Made by a program: the position numbers and the translations under genes. A stretch of DNA of 41,307 nucleotides from JBBSHS01 sp038232515 (GTDB lineage: Bacteria > Actinomycetota > Acidimicrobiia > Acidimicrobiales > JAUJNH01): assembly GCA_038232515.1 (NCBI GenBank), contig JBBSHS010000016.1:1-41307 (forward strand). The letters are read 5' to 3'. Every line of letters begins with the position of its first letter. Positions within the stretch are counted from its first letter, which is position 1. Shown piece after piece: positions 15,578-26,694 of this stretch. Under the pieces are notes generated by a model. It worked only from the letters and a program-made list of their open reading frames with translations, ran no database searches and was not told the DNA's origin.

Positions 15578-17335
15578 TCAGGCTCGGCTCGACTCTTCGG
15601 TTGGGATGGCATCTGGGTCTTCGTCCGAAGTGCCGCCGGCCATGGCCTGGGGTCGTAGCCCCTCTTCTGGCGCCGGAGGGACAGTGGTCACGGCCGCTGC
15701 CGGCTCTGGTCGTAGGCCCTCCTCTGGCAGCGGAGGAACGGCGGCCGCGGCACCGGCTGCTTCGTGTCGGGCGGCGGTGGGATCGGCCGTGGCCGGCGCG
15801 CCGACCTCGGTGGAGGCGGCCGGTGAGCGTGAGGGAGGAGGCGGAGGGGGCGGAGCGGCCGCGGGCACGGAGCTGCGCGGAGGGCGCCGGCGGCCAACGC
15901 CGGGGCGGGCTGGGCCCGGCGGCGGCGGCATGTCGATGCCCAGCATCCCGGCGAGCGCCGGAATGCGGCCCGATGCCTGGCGAGCCCCCAGCAGGAGGGC
16001 GTCACCAGGCTCGCGGGGCAGGCCCACGGGCTTGACCGAGCGCCGCACCGGCGAGTCGAGCACCGCTTCGAGCAGGGCGGACCAGCGGTCAGATTGGACC
16101 TCCGGGTTCATGGCCTGGGAGGCAGCCTCGGCCAGGCGCATGGCCAGTTCGGCGGGGATCCTCGTGCTCGGGTCGGGAGGCCGGGACGAGATGCGCAGGG
16201 CCCGCACCAATCGGCCCTCGTCCACCGCGCGCACGACTTCGTCGACCCACTCTGCGCGCATGGTCGACAGACGCCGTTCGAGGGCTTCACGCAACGTGGT
16301 GGCCAGCGAGCGGGCCTCGTCGTCGCGCGCCGCGCTCTCGCCGGTGGTGACCACCGAGCGCAGGTCCCGCAGGCCTATGTCGTCGATGATGGCGGCGGCG
16401 GCCTCGGCCCGATCGCGCCACTCGGCTTCTTTCAGGTCCGACAACAGCCCTTCCGCCATGGCCACCAGCAGGTCGGCTCTCAGCGCGGGGGTGCCCTCGG
16501 GGCGGGAGGCGTTCTGGGCGGTGACGGCCTGGCGGACCGCCGGGATGCCGCCCCGCAGCACCTGTTCGGCCACCGGACGCTGTTCGGAGGCAAGGGCGGC
16601 CAGCGCCGCGTCGCGGTGCGCGGATCCCGGCACCAGGCGCCTCGGCTTGGGCTTGTCGATGGCCGCGGGAGACTCCGCCGAGGCCGGGCGCGCCGCCCGT
16701 TGGGGGCGGGCCGGGCGCTCAGGCCGCTCCGACCGTGACGGGCGGTCGCCGGTCCGGTCCGGTCGCTGGCCCCGGTCCGCTCGCTCGCCCCGTTCTGTCC
16801 GGTCCGGCCGCTCGCCCCGTTCCGCCCGGGAGCCGCTGTCCCCGGCCGTACGGGCACCCCGGTCGGCCGGGGGCCGGGCCGGGCGGTCGCTTGCGCCCCG
16901 GCCACCCCATTCAGTACCGCCTCGGGGACTGCTGGGGACGGTCGGGCGCCCCGCTGCACCCGCCGGGGGACGCCCGCGCCGATCTCCCCCGCTCTCGCCG
17001 AACGGACGGTCACGCCGCTCCCGCTGGGACCGCTCCGATTTGGGAAGAAGAGAAGAGGTCACCCCGGACAGGCCCTGTTCGCGACCCGACCCGATGATCT
17101 CCAGCCGGCCCGGCAACTCGCCCCTCTTCTTGTCCTTGGCGGGAAGGATGGACGTGATGGTGATGCCCTCGATCTCGAAGTCGGCCTCCACCCGCACGAC
17201 GTCGCCGATCTTGGCGCCCGGGTAGAGAAGGTCGGCGTCGAGCACGCCTTTGGGCTCCTTGGCCCCGGCTGCACGCCAGGTGTAGGTACCGTCGTCGCGA
17301 GCACTGGTGAGCTCGACGTCGATCCTGCGAGACAT
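15578..17335 (-). CDS. Hypothetical protein: OB/TRAM-like N-terminus, Arg/Asp-rich middle, helical domain, Pro-rich tail
   Basis: 585 residues, not recognised as a named family. Residues 1-75 (MSRRIDVELTSARDDGTYTW, then GAKIGDVVRVEADFEIEGIT) look like a small beta-barrel of OB or TRAM type that might bind RNA. Residues 100-225 are dominated by Arg, Asp, Gly, Pro and Ser, with repeats such as RPDRTERGERADRG. Residues 230-460 form a helical region, and residues 470-585 a Pro/Ala tail with a duplicated PEEGLRP segment; the DNA copies lie near 15651 and 15706. The layout recalls RNA-binding proteins with disordered arms. Start: ATG with TAGGTT eight bases upstream; the frame extends to 17374. Functional ideas are inference. 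Confidence 0.72.
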   Translation of the reverse strand: MSRRIDVELTSARDDGTYTWRAAGAKEPKGVLDADLLYPGAKIGDVVRVEADFEIEGITITSILPAKDKKRGELPGRLEIIGSGREQGLSGVTSSLLPKSERSQRERRDRPFGESGGDRRGRPPAGAAGRPTVPSSPRGGTEWGGRGASDRPARPPADRGARTAGDSGSRAERGERPDRTERGERADRGQRPDRTGDRPSRSERPERPARPQRAARPASAESPAAIDKPKPRRLVPGSAHRDAALAALASEQRPVAEQVLRGGIPAVRQAVTAQNASRPEGTPALRADLLVAMAEGLLSDLKEAEWRDRAEAAAAIIDDIGLRDLRSVVTTGESAARDDEARSLATTLREALERRLSTMRAEWVDEVVRAVDEGRLVRALRISSRPPDPSTRIPAELAMRLAEAASQAMNPEVQSDRWSALLEAVLDSPVRRSVKPVGLPREPGDALLLGARQASGRIPALAGMLGIDMPPPPGPARPGVGRRRPPRSSVPAAAPPPPPPPSRSPAASTEVGAPATADPTAARHEAAGAAAAVPPLPEEGLRPEPAAAVTTVPPAPEEGLRPQAMAGGTSDEDPDAIPTEESSRA

Positions 17336-17343
17336 GGGCACAG

Positions 17344-17349
17344 AACCTA
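17344..17349 (-). promoter_or_regulatory. -10 box (TAGGTT), leaderless or nearly so
   Basis: On the minus strand TAGGTT ends eight bases before the ATG at 17335. No Shine-Dalgarno sequence is visible. Confidence 0.45.
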
Positions 17350-17490
17350 CAACGCTGACGACCGGCCTCCGCACTACCGCGCCCCCGAGCCGAGAGCCTG
17401 CCCAGCCAAAGTCCCGTATCCTGAAGCGCTTTTTTCGATGCCCGGAGTACCGGGGGGAGAATCGTCGGTCGAGACGGCTTGGCGGGCGGT

Positions 17491-17841
17491 TCAGGATCGT
17501 GCCCCAGGTATCTCGCCCGTTCGCTCAGACAGCGTCGGGGGGTGCGTCGGGCAAGGGGGTGGTCGACGGGCCGGCCCCCGCATGTCGGACCGGATGGCTC
17601 CGACGTCGAACACCAGGGCGTCGGGCTCACCCTTGATCCGGCGGGCCCGCTCGACCACGGCCCGGCCTTCGTCAGTGAGGCAGCCGTGGGCCCGGTCGAC
17701 CAGCGTGACGCCGATCTTCCGCTCGAGCCGGGCGACGTGGCTCGAGACGTTGGACTGCACGGTGTGGAGCGACTCCGCTGCCGCCGAGAAGGTCCCGCGG
17801 TCGGCGACCGCCACCAGAGCGGCGAGCTGACGCAGGTCCAT
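17491..17841 (-). pseudogene. LysR-type regulator, DNA-binding domain only (truncated)
   Basis: 116 codons. Residues 1-75 are a complete LysR winged helix: MDLRQLAALVAVADRGTFSA, then HTVQSNVSSHVARLERKIGV, with the linker helix up to about residue 82. After VGAIRSD the sequence turns into a Pro/Arg-rich, low-quality stretch and stops. LysR regulators normally have about 300 residues with an effector-binding domain, and there is no room for it before the next gene (start at 17335). It is probably a decayed gene; the bases 17336-17490 hold no recognisable remainder. It might still make a short DNA-binding protein. It is divergent from the HAD-acyltransferase gene. Confidence 0.65.
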
Positions 17842-17953
17842 CACCGGCGACGACGGCACGGTGGCGGAGCAATCCCTGGAGGCGATGCGCCGGAACTGGG
17901 GGCCGCCATGCGGACCCGGTCGGACCGGGAGGGCGGACCGGATGAACGAGGCG

Positions 17954-17959
17954 TAGCCT
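17954..17959 (+). promoter_or_regulatory. -10 box (TAGCCT) of a leaderless promoter
   Basis: TAGCCT lies six bases before the GTG at 17966. It sits in the 124-base gap shared with the divergent LysR fragment. Confidence 0.5.
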
Positions 17960-17965
17960 GCCGAA

Positions 17966-19378
17966 GTGGGCAAGGGGGCGGCCTTCTTCGACCTGGACCG
18001 CACGCTGCTCAAGCGAGCGAGCGGGCCCTTGATCACCGAGGCGCTGGTCTCCATGGGGCTCGTCTCGCCCAGGACACTGGTCGGCCAGGACCTCCTGTAC
18101 GGCATGTTCAACATCGTGGGCGAGACGCTTCCTTCCATCGTCCTGGCCCGGGGGGCGGCCCTCGTGGCCAAGGGGTGGTCGGCCGGGGAGGCACGCAGGG
18201 CCGGGACACAGGCCGCCGAGCGGCTGGAGACGCTGGTGACGCCGTGGGCCCGAGGCCTGCTGGACGAGCACCGCCGGGCCGGGCGTCCCGTCGTCATGAC
18301 CACCACCACGCCCCACGACCTGGTGTGCCCGCTGGCCGAGCGACTGGGTTTTGACGACGTCCTGGCCACCCGGTACGGCGAGGTCGACGGCGTGTACACC
18401 GGCGCCCTGGAGGGCGAGTTCGTCTGGTCCACCGGCAAGCGGTCGGTGGTGCGGGCGTGGGCGGCCGCACATGGTGTGGACCTGTCGGCCAGTTGGGCCT
18501 ACTCCGACTCCGTCTATGACGTGCCCCTCCTGGCCGACGTCGGCCATCCGACCGCCGTGAACCCCGATCCGCGGCTTTGGTTGGTGGCGACGCTCCGGCG
18601 CTGGCCGGTGTGTCACCTCGACGCCCCGCCGGGTGTGCCCAAGCTGGCTGGGCTCGAACCGCTCGATGGCGTTCGGCTCCTGACCCGACCGGAGATGTTC
18701 CCCTACGCCCGCTTCCAGTTCGCCGCCCTCGAACACATCCCGCGCCACGGGCCGGTCATCGCGGTGTCGAACCAGCGCAGCAACTTCGACCCGGTGGCGC
18801 TCGGACTGGCGTTGTTCCGGGTCGGTCGCAAGCCGCGCTTTCTGGTCCGGCCGAAGGTGTTCGACGTTCCCGTGCTCGGCCAGCTAATGCGGAGCATGGG
18901 CCAGATCCCGGCGGACGGCGCCGCCATCGCCGACGGCGTCGCCGGCGGGCACGCAGACATGGCCGACTCCGTCCGAGCCGTCGCCGCAGGTGAGTGCCTG
19001 GTCATCCTGTCGGAGGGCGACATCGCCCACGACCGTGATCCTTCCGGCCGCCGGCTCCACGCAGGGACGGCCGCGGTCCGCCTGGCCGCGGCCACCGGTG
19101 CGCCGGTGGTCCCCATCGGCTTGTGGGGCACAGAACAGGTGTGGCCCCGGTCTGCCCGTCTGCCCGATGTGACCGGGGTGACCTCGCCGCCCCTTGTCGG
19201 CGTGAGGGCAGGGCCGCCGGTGGCGCTCTGCCTCGACGACCCGGCGGCCGACGTGGACACGCTGACGGCCGCCATCTCCGCTCTGCTTCCACCCGGTGCG
19301 GGCCCGGCTGGGCCAATGGCGTCCGAGTTCTCAGGGGACAGACCTGGGAGCAACGGAGATCCCGCCGCCGAGCCTTGA
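17966..19378 (+). CDS. HAD-IB phosphatase fused to a PlsC-type acyltransferase domain with altered active site
   Basis: 470 residues. Residues 1-215 are a HAD-IB phosphatase: FFDLDRTLL with Asp9 and Asp11, VMTTTTPHD, the lysine in STGKRSVV and YSDSVYDVPLL. Residues 240-445 are a 1-acyl-glycerol-3-phosphate acyltransferase (PlsC) domain. HAD-PlsC fusions are common in actinobacteria and are thought to make or remodel phospholipids. Here the catalytic HxxxxD box reads NQRSNFDP: the His is Gln270 while Asp275 is kept (codon CAG at 18773-18775). The second box, normally PEGxR, reads SEGDIAHDR. The acyltransferase is therefore probably inactive or altered, while the phosphatase looks intact. The rest of the domain is well preserved, against a sequencing slip. 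The GTG start is set by the -10 box. Confidence 0.88.
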   Translation: MGKGAAFFDLDRTLLKRASGPLITEALVSMGLVSPRTLVGQDLLYGMFNIVGETLPSIVLARGAALVAKGWSAGEARRAGTQAAERLETLVTPWARGLLDEHRRAGRPVVMTTTTPHDLVCPLAERLGFDDVLATRYGEVDGVYTGALEGEFVWSTGKRSVVRAWAAAHGVDLSASWAYSDSVYDVPLLADVGHPTAVNPDPRLWLVATLRRWPVCHLDAPPGVPKLAGLEPLDGVRLLTRPEMFPYARFQFAALEHIPRHGPVIAVSNQRSNFDPVALGLALFRVGRKPRFLVRPKVFDVPVLGQLMRSMGQIPADGAAIADGVAGGHADMADSVRAVAAGECLVILSEGDIAHDRDPSGRRLHAGTAAVRLAAATGAPVVPIGLWGTEQVWPRSARLPDVTGVTSPPLVGVRAGPPVALCLDDPAADVDTLTAAISALLPPGAGPAGPMASEFSGDRPGSNGDPAAEP

Positions 19379-19417
19379 GACGGCCGGCTGCGCCGAGCCA
19401 ACCGCCACGTCGCTCGC

Positions 19418-19843
19418 TCACAGCACGGCGGCCAGGGCCAGACCTGCGGCTGCCGCCGCCGTGCCGGCCACCAGGCTGGCCATGGCGTTGCCAAAGGCGT
19501 CGGCTACCGCTCCCTCCTCCAAGAGGCGGATCGTCTCGAAGGTGAACGTCGAGAAGGTGGTGTAGGCGCCGCAGAACCCCGTGCCCAGCCAGATGCGGGG
19601 TGTGGCCGGAAAGGCGTGGTAGAGCGCGGCTCCCGTGACGATGCCCAACAGGAGCGAACCCGTGACGTTGACGAAGAAGGTGCCCCATGGGAAGGCGCCT
19701 CGGGTACGGTCCTGGACGGAGCCATCCAGCAGGTACCGGGCCGGGGCGCCCACCGCGCCCGCCACGAGCAGGCCGGCCAGGGTGGCGGGCGTCACGAGGG
19801 CGTCGTGGTTGGCCGGCCGACGTATTTCACCACCCGACGTCAT
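19418..19843 (-). CDS. crcB: Fluoride channel subunit, CrcB/FluC family
   Basis: 141 residues. FluC proteins export fluoride as dual-topology dimers; in many actinobacteria two homologues form a heterodimer, and two are adjacent here. Four membrane helices are visible. Conserved boxes: GAVGAPARYLLDG, FPWGTFFVNVTGSLLLG and the GFCGAYTTFSTFTFE segment with its Phe pair. The start at 19843 is uncertain: a GTG at 19795, nearer the first helix, would remove 16 residues. It lies 35 bases after the other crcB gene, in the same direction, probably one transcript. The 3' end faces the HAD-acyltransferase gene across 39 bases. Confidence 0.9.
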   Translation of the reverse strand: MTSGGEIRRPANHDALVTPATLAGLLVAGAVGAPARYLLDGSVQDRTRGAFPWGTFFVNVTGSLLLGIVTGAALYHAFPATPRIWLGTGFCGAYTTFSTFTFETIRLLEEGAVADAFGNAMASLVAGTAAAAAGLALAAVL

Positions 19844-19878
19844 CCAGCGTCATCAGCCTGACGATACGTTGCCGGCAC

Positions 19879-20403
19879 TCATCGTGGGCCCTTTCGGACC
19901 AGCGCCAGACGGGCCAGGAGGATCCCGGCCCACACGGCTGCGAACCCCACCAGCAGGCTGCCCAGTGCGTAGAGGATGCCGATGGTGGCGTAACCGTCCT
20001 TGATCAGCAGGTCGGTCTCCACCGCGAAGGTCGAAAACGTGGTGAAGGCGCCGAGGAAACCCGTGGCGAAGAACGGTCGGGCGTAGCGGCTGGGGGGGAA
20101 GCGTTCGATGACCAGGATCAGCACGAACCCCAAGGCGAAGCTGCCCGACACGTTCGTCCAGAACGTCGCCCACGGAAAAGTGTCCCTGGCGACGTGGATG
20201 AGCTGAGCTACTTCGTAGCGGGCAGGGGCGCCGAGGGCCCCGCCGGCGGCGATGGCGGCGAGCACGTCCGGCTGGACGCGGCCCGACCGCCACCGCCCCG
20301 GACGCGGGGCGGGCCGATGATCGCCGGACGGGGCCGGGGGAGCGAGGTCCGGGTCGACGGGTACGACCCGGGCATCGCCATCGTCGTGAGGGATCCCGCT
20401 CAC
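19879..20403 (-). CDS. crcB: Fluoride channel subunit, CrcB/FluC family (second)
   Basis: 174 residues; the core from residue 45 on is a normal FluC protein (GGALGAPARYEVAQLI, FPWATFWTNVSGSFALG, GFLGAFTTFSTFAVE) with four helices. The first 44 residues are a hydrophilic Asp/Pro extension. The GTG start at 20403 has a strong GGAGG about nine bases before it, which overlaps the gltB stop region, so the gene is translated from the gltB transcript or a closely following one. No good fluoride riboswitch was found before either crcB gene. Confidence 0.9.
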   Translation of the reverse strand: MSGIPHDDGDARVVPVDPDLAPPAPSGDHRPAPRPGRWRSGRVQPDVLAAIAAGGALGAPARYEVAQLIHVARDTFPWATFWTNVSGSFALGFVLILVIERFPPSRYARPFFATGFLGAFTTFSTFAVETDLLIKDGYATIGILYALGSLLVGFAAVWAGILLARLALVRKGPR

Positions 20404-20416
20404 ATGCCCGCCCTCC

Positions 20417-24931
<4,515 letters not shown>

Positions 24932-25360
24932 TGGTCTCCTCCGTTGTTGCTGAGGGACCGGGCTGCCTCTCCGTTGAGGAGGCAACGCTGCCTGCCCGGT
25001 TATGGGTTGTACTGCGGCTTCGGCCCGGGGCGGCACTGCTCGCCGGGCCCGCTCACGATACACGCACACCGCGGCCGTCGACGCGTCGGTCGTGCCCGAC
25101 CGGCGTGGGGCTCGGGCGAGAGGTCGCCCCGCCCATGCGGTGTTGTCGCCCCCCGCGGGGCGAGCGGGGCGGCGGTTTGGCTTTCCGGGCATCGGATACA
25201 ACCTCGGGCATGACCAGCCGCTGCGGTCGGCATCGGTGCCATCGGCGGTCGTCGCGCTCGCTCCTGCCGCGGCGCATCGGTAGTCCTTTGTCAGCGCTCG
25301 ACGGGTCTGCGCCATTTCACCCGGATGGAAGTCACACACCAGTGCCAGCGGAAGGCAGCC
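24932..25360. other. Non-coding gap with the gltB leader
   Basis: About 430 bases between the divergent gltB and small membrane protein genes. On the minus strand a possible gltB -10 box (TATCGT) is at 25055-25060, giving a leader of about 120 bases. GC-rich complementary segments at 25125-25132 and 25155-25162 could fold. Open frames here lack coding character. No known riboswitch was recognised. Confidence 0.4.
24964..24984 (-). promoter_or_regulatory. Hairpin in the gltB leader
   Basis: TGCCTC at 24964-24969 pairs with GAGGCA at 24979-24984, about 20 bases before the gltB ribosome binding site. It may affect transcription or translation of gltB; this is inferred from position only. Confidence 0.3.
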
Positions 25361-25579
25361 ATGCGTAGAGGTGGTGCCGCACCCATCGTTTCGGTGCTTC
25401 TTGTCGTGTGGTTGATCATCGGCGCCATCGCCGCGGGCCAGCGGCATTACTTCAGCGGGGGCGCCGACAATTGTGCCAAGACGGGGACCATCATCGTCAC
25501 GATCATCGCCGGCCCTCTCAATTACGTGGGCGTGAACCCGAAGGTCACGAAGTGCAATGTTCCACAGCCCAGCAAATGA
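25361..25579 (+). CDS. Small single-span membrane protein
   Basis: 72 residues. A short basic N-terminus is followed by one membrane helix (about 8-26, PIVSVLLVVWLIIGAIAA). The outer part has YFSGGADNCAKTG and GPLNYVGVNPKVTKC; Cys38 and Cys65 could form a disulfide. I remember similar short proteins in actinobacteria but no function. The ATG at 25361 has GGAAGG five bases before it; an in-frame ATG at 25325 is less likely. It is divergent from gltB and convergent with the acyltransferase gene. The phage-lysis or signalling roles of some small membrane proteins cannot be inferred here. Confidence 0.7.
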   Translation: MRRGGAAPIVSVLLVVWLIIGAIAAGQRHYFSGGADNCAKTGTIIVTIIAGPLNYVGVNPKVTKCNVPQPSK

Positions 25580-25619
25580 GCGCGCACTCTGCCGGCGGCT
25601 CGTAGGGCGCCGCCCAACC

Positions 25620-25694
25620 CGCGACATTGGGTCGTAGGGTGGCCTTCAACGGCAACAATCGACGCTGAAGGCCACCTGGTGACCCAATCTCGCG
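25620..25694. repeat. Large three-part hairpin between convergent genes
   Basis: Three perfect stems stack: 25620-25624 with 25690-25694, 25626-25633 with 25681-25688, and 25638-25648 with 25666-25676, in all 24 base pairs, broken by one-base bulges and a 4-by-4 internal loop. The loop is 17 bases. It can act as a bidirectional terminator. Its length and regular layout also fit a tiny inverted-repeat element (MITE-like). Confidence 0.65.
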
Positions 25695-25701
25695 GCGGGG
25701 G

Positions 25702-26688
25702 CTAACGGGGCGGCCAGGCGGGGCCGCGGTGGGCCGGGCGGCGGCCCTCGCCCAGCTCCCAGGCCCGGCGCCAGCCGGCGGCATGCTCGGGGCCGCGCAG
25801 CGACGGCGTCGTGCCCTTGGCGGCGTGGCGGCGGGCCTCCCAGAAGCCGTTGGCGTGCTCGTCGGCCAGGACGTCGACCTCATGCTCGATGCGGGCGGCG
25901 AAACGGCGGGCATCTTCGCCGTCAGAGGCCCGTATCGGCCGGCCGAAAGTGATTGTGGTCGACGCCGGCATGGGGATGCTCACGCCTTTCTTGAGCACCC
26001 GGCGGGTGCCCTCGACGTAGATCGGCACCACCGGAACGCCGATCTTGGTGGCGAGATAGGCGGCTCCGCCTCGGTGCTCCTGCGACCAGCCGTCGGCCGT
26101 GCGGCCGCCCTCGGGGTAGATGAGCAGGCTCCAGCCATCGGCCAGCAAAGAGGCGGGCAGCTCGGCCGATCGCCGGCTGATCTTCACGCGTTCGATGGGA
26201 ATGGCGTTGATGGCGAAGGCCGACAGATGGCCCTTCCACCGTCTGTCGAAGAAGTAGTCGGCTCCGGCGGCCACCACCAATTTGTGCCGGAACCGGCTGG
26301 GCAGGCAGGTGAGCAGCAACGGCGTGTCGGCGTGGCTGGCGTGGTTGGCGGCGAACACCACGGGGCCCGCCAGTCCGTCCAATCGGTCGATGCCTTCCAG
26401 GGTCGGGTCGGCCAGGGCCCGGACCACCGGCCGGGTGACGCTGTCCAACACCACGGCGCGGGCCAGTTGCACCCCGTAGGAGCGGGCCCATGCCGTGTCG
26501 TACTCCATGCCGGTGGTCGACTTCTCGGCCCGCCGGGCAACGCCGCCAGGCCACGTCGGGGCGGCCCAGGGGAATCCCTTGGCCCGGGGCCGGGCCGATC
26601 GCCATGCCCAGCGGACAACGGGCGGGGCGGTCGGCGGCGACACCGCCACCGCGCGCACCAGGCCCTTGGCCGCGGCCGGTGTGGGCAT
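25702..26688 (-). CDS. 1-acyl-sn-glycerol-3-phosphate acyltransferase family protein (PlsC)
   Basis: 328 residues. PlsC enzymes add an acyl chain to lysophosphatidate or related alcohols at the membrane. The catalytic box NHASHAD (His116, Asp121) and the substrate-binding YPEGGRT box near residue 190 are intact, followed by GVPVVPIYVEGTRRVL. An N-terminal stretch of about 60 residues before the domain is unusual and may bind the membrane. It starts six bases after the stop of the LarA-like gene and is the last gene of the four-gene operon. Substrate unknown; as it sits with reductase, dehydrogenase and LarA-like enzymes, it may acylate an alcohol made by them. Confidence 0.9.
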   Translation of the reverse strand: MPTPAAAKGLVRAVAVSPPTAPPVVRWAWRSARPRAKGFPWAAPTWPGGVARRAEKSTTGMEYDTAWARSYGVQLARAVVLDSVTRPVVRALADPTLEGIDRLDGLAGPVVFAANHASHADTPLLLTCLPSRFRHKLVVAAGADYFFDRRWKGHLSAFAINAIPIERVKISRRSAELPASLLADGWSLLIYPEGGRTADGWSQEHRGGAAYLATKIGVPVVPIYVEGTRRVLKKGVSIPMPASTTITFGRPIRASDGEDARRFAARIEHEVDVLADEHANGFWEARRHAAKGTTPSLRGPEHAAGWRRAWELGEGRRPAHRGPAWPPR

Positions 26689-26694
26689 CTGTGG

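Noticed and set aside
19844..19900. Possible fluoride riboswitch before the second crcB gene (minus strand has CGATGAG, then GGCTGATGAC)
   Set aside because: The conserved words recall the fluoride motif, but the middle hairpin and the pseudoknot cannot be formed and the segment overlaps the end of the first crcB gene.
25288..25310. TTGTCAGCG before the small membrane protein gene, close to the PafBC element
   Set aside because: Eight of nine bases match, but at the required eight-base spacing the -10 position reads GTCTGC, which is not TANNNT.
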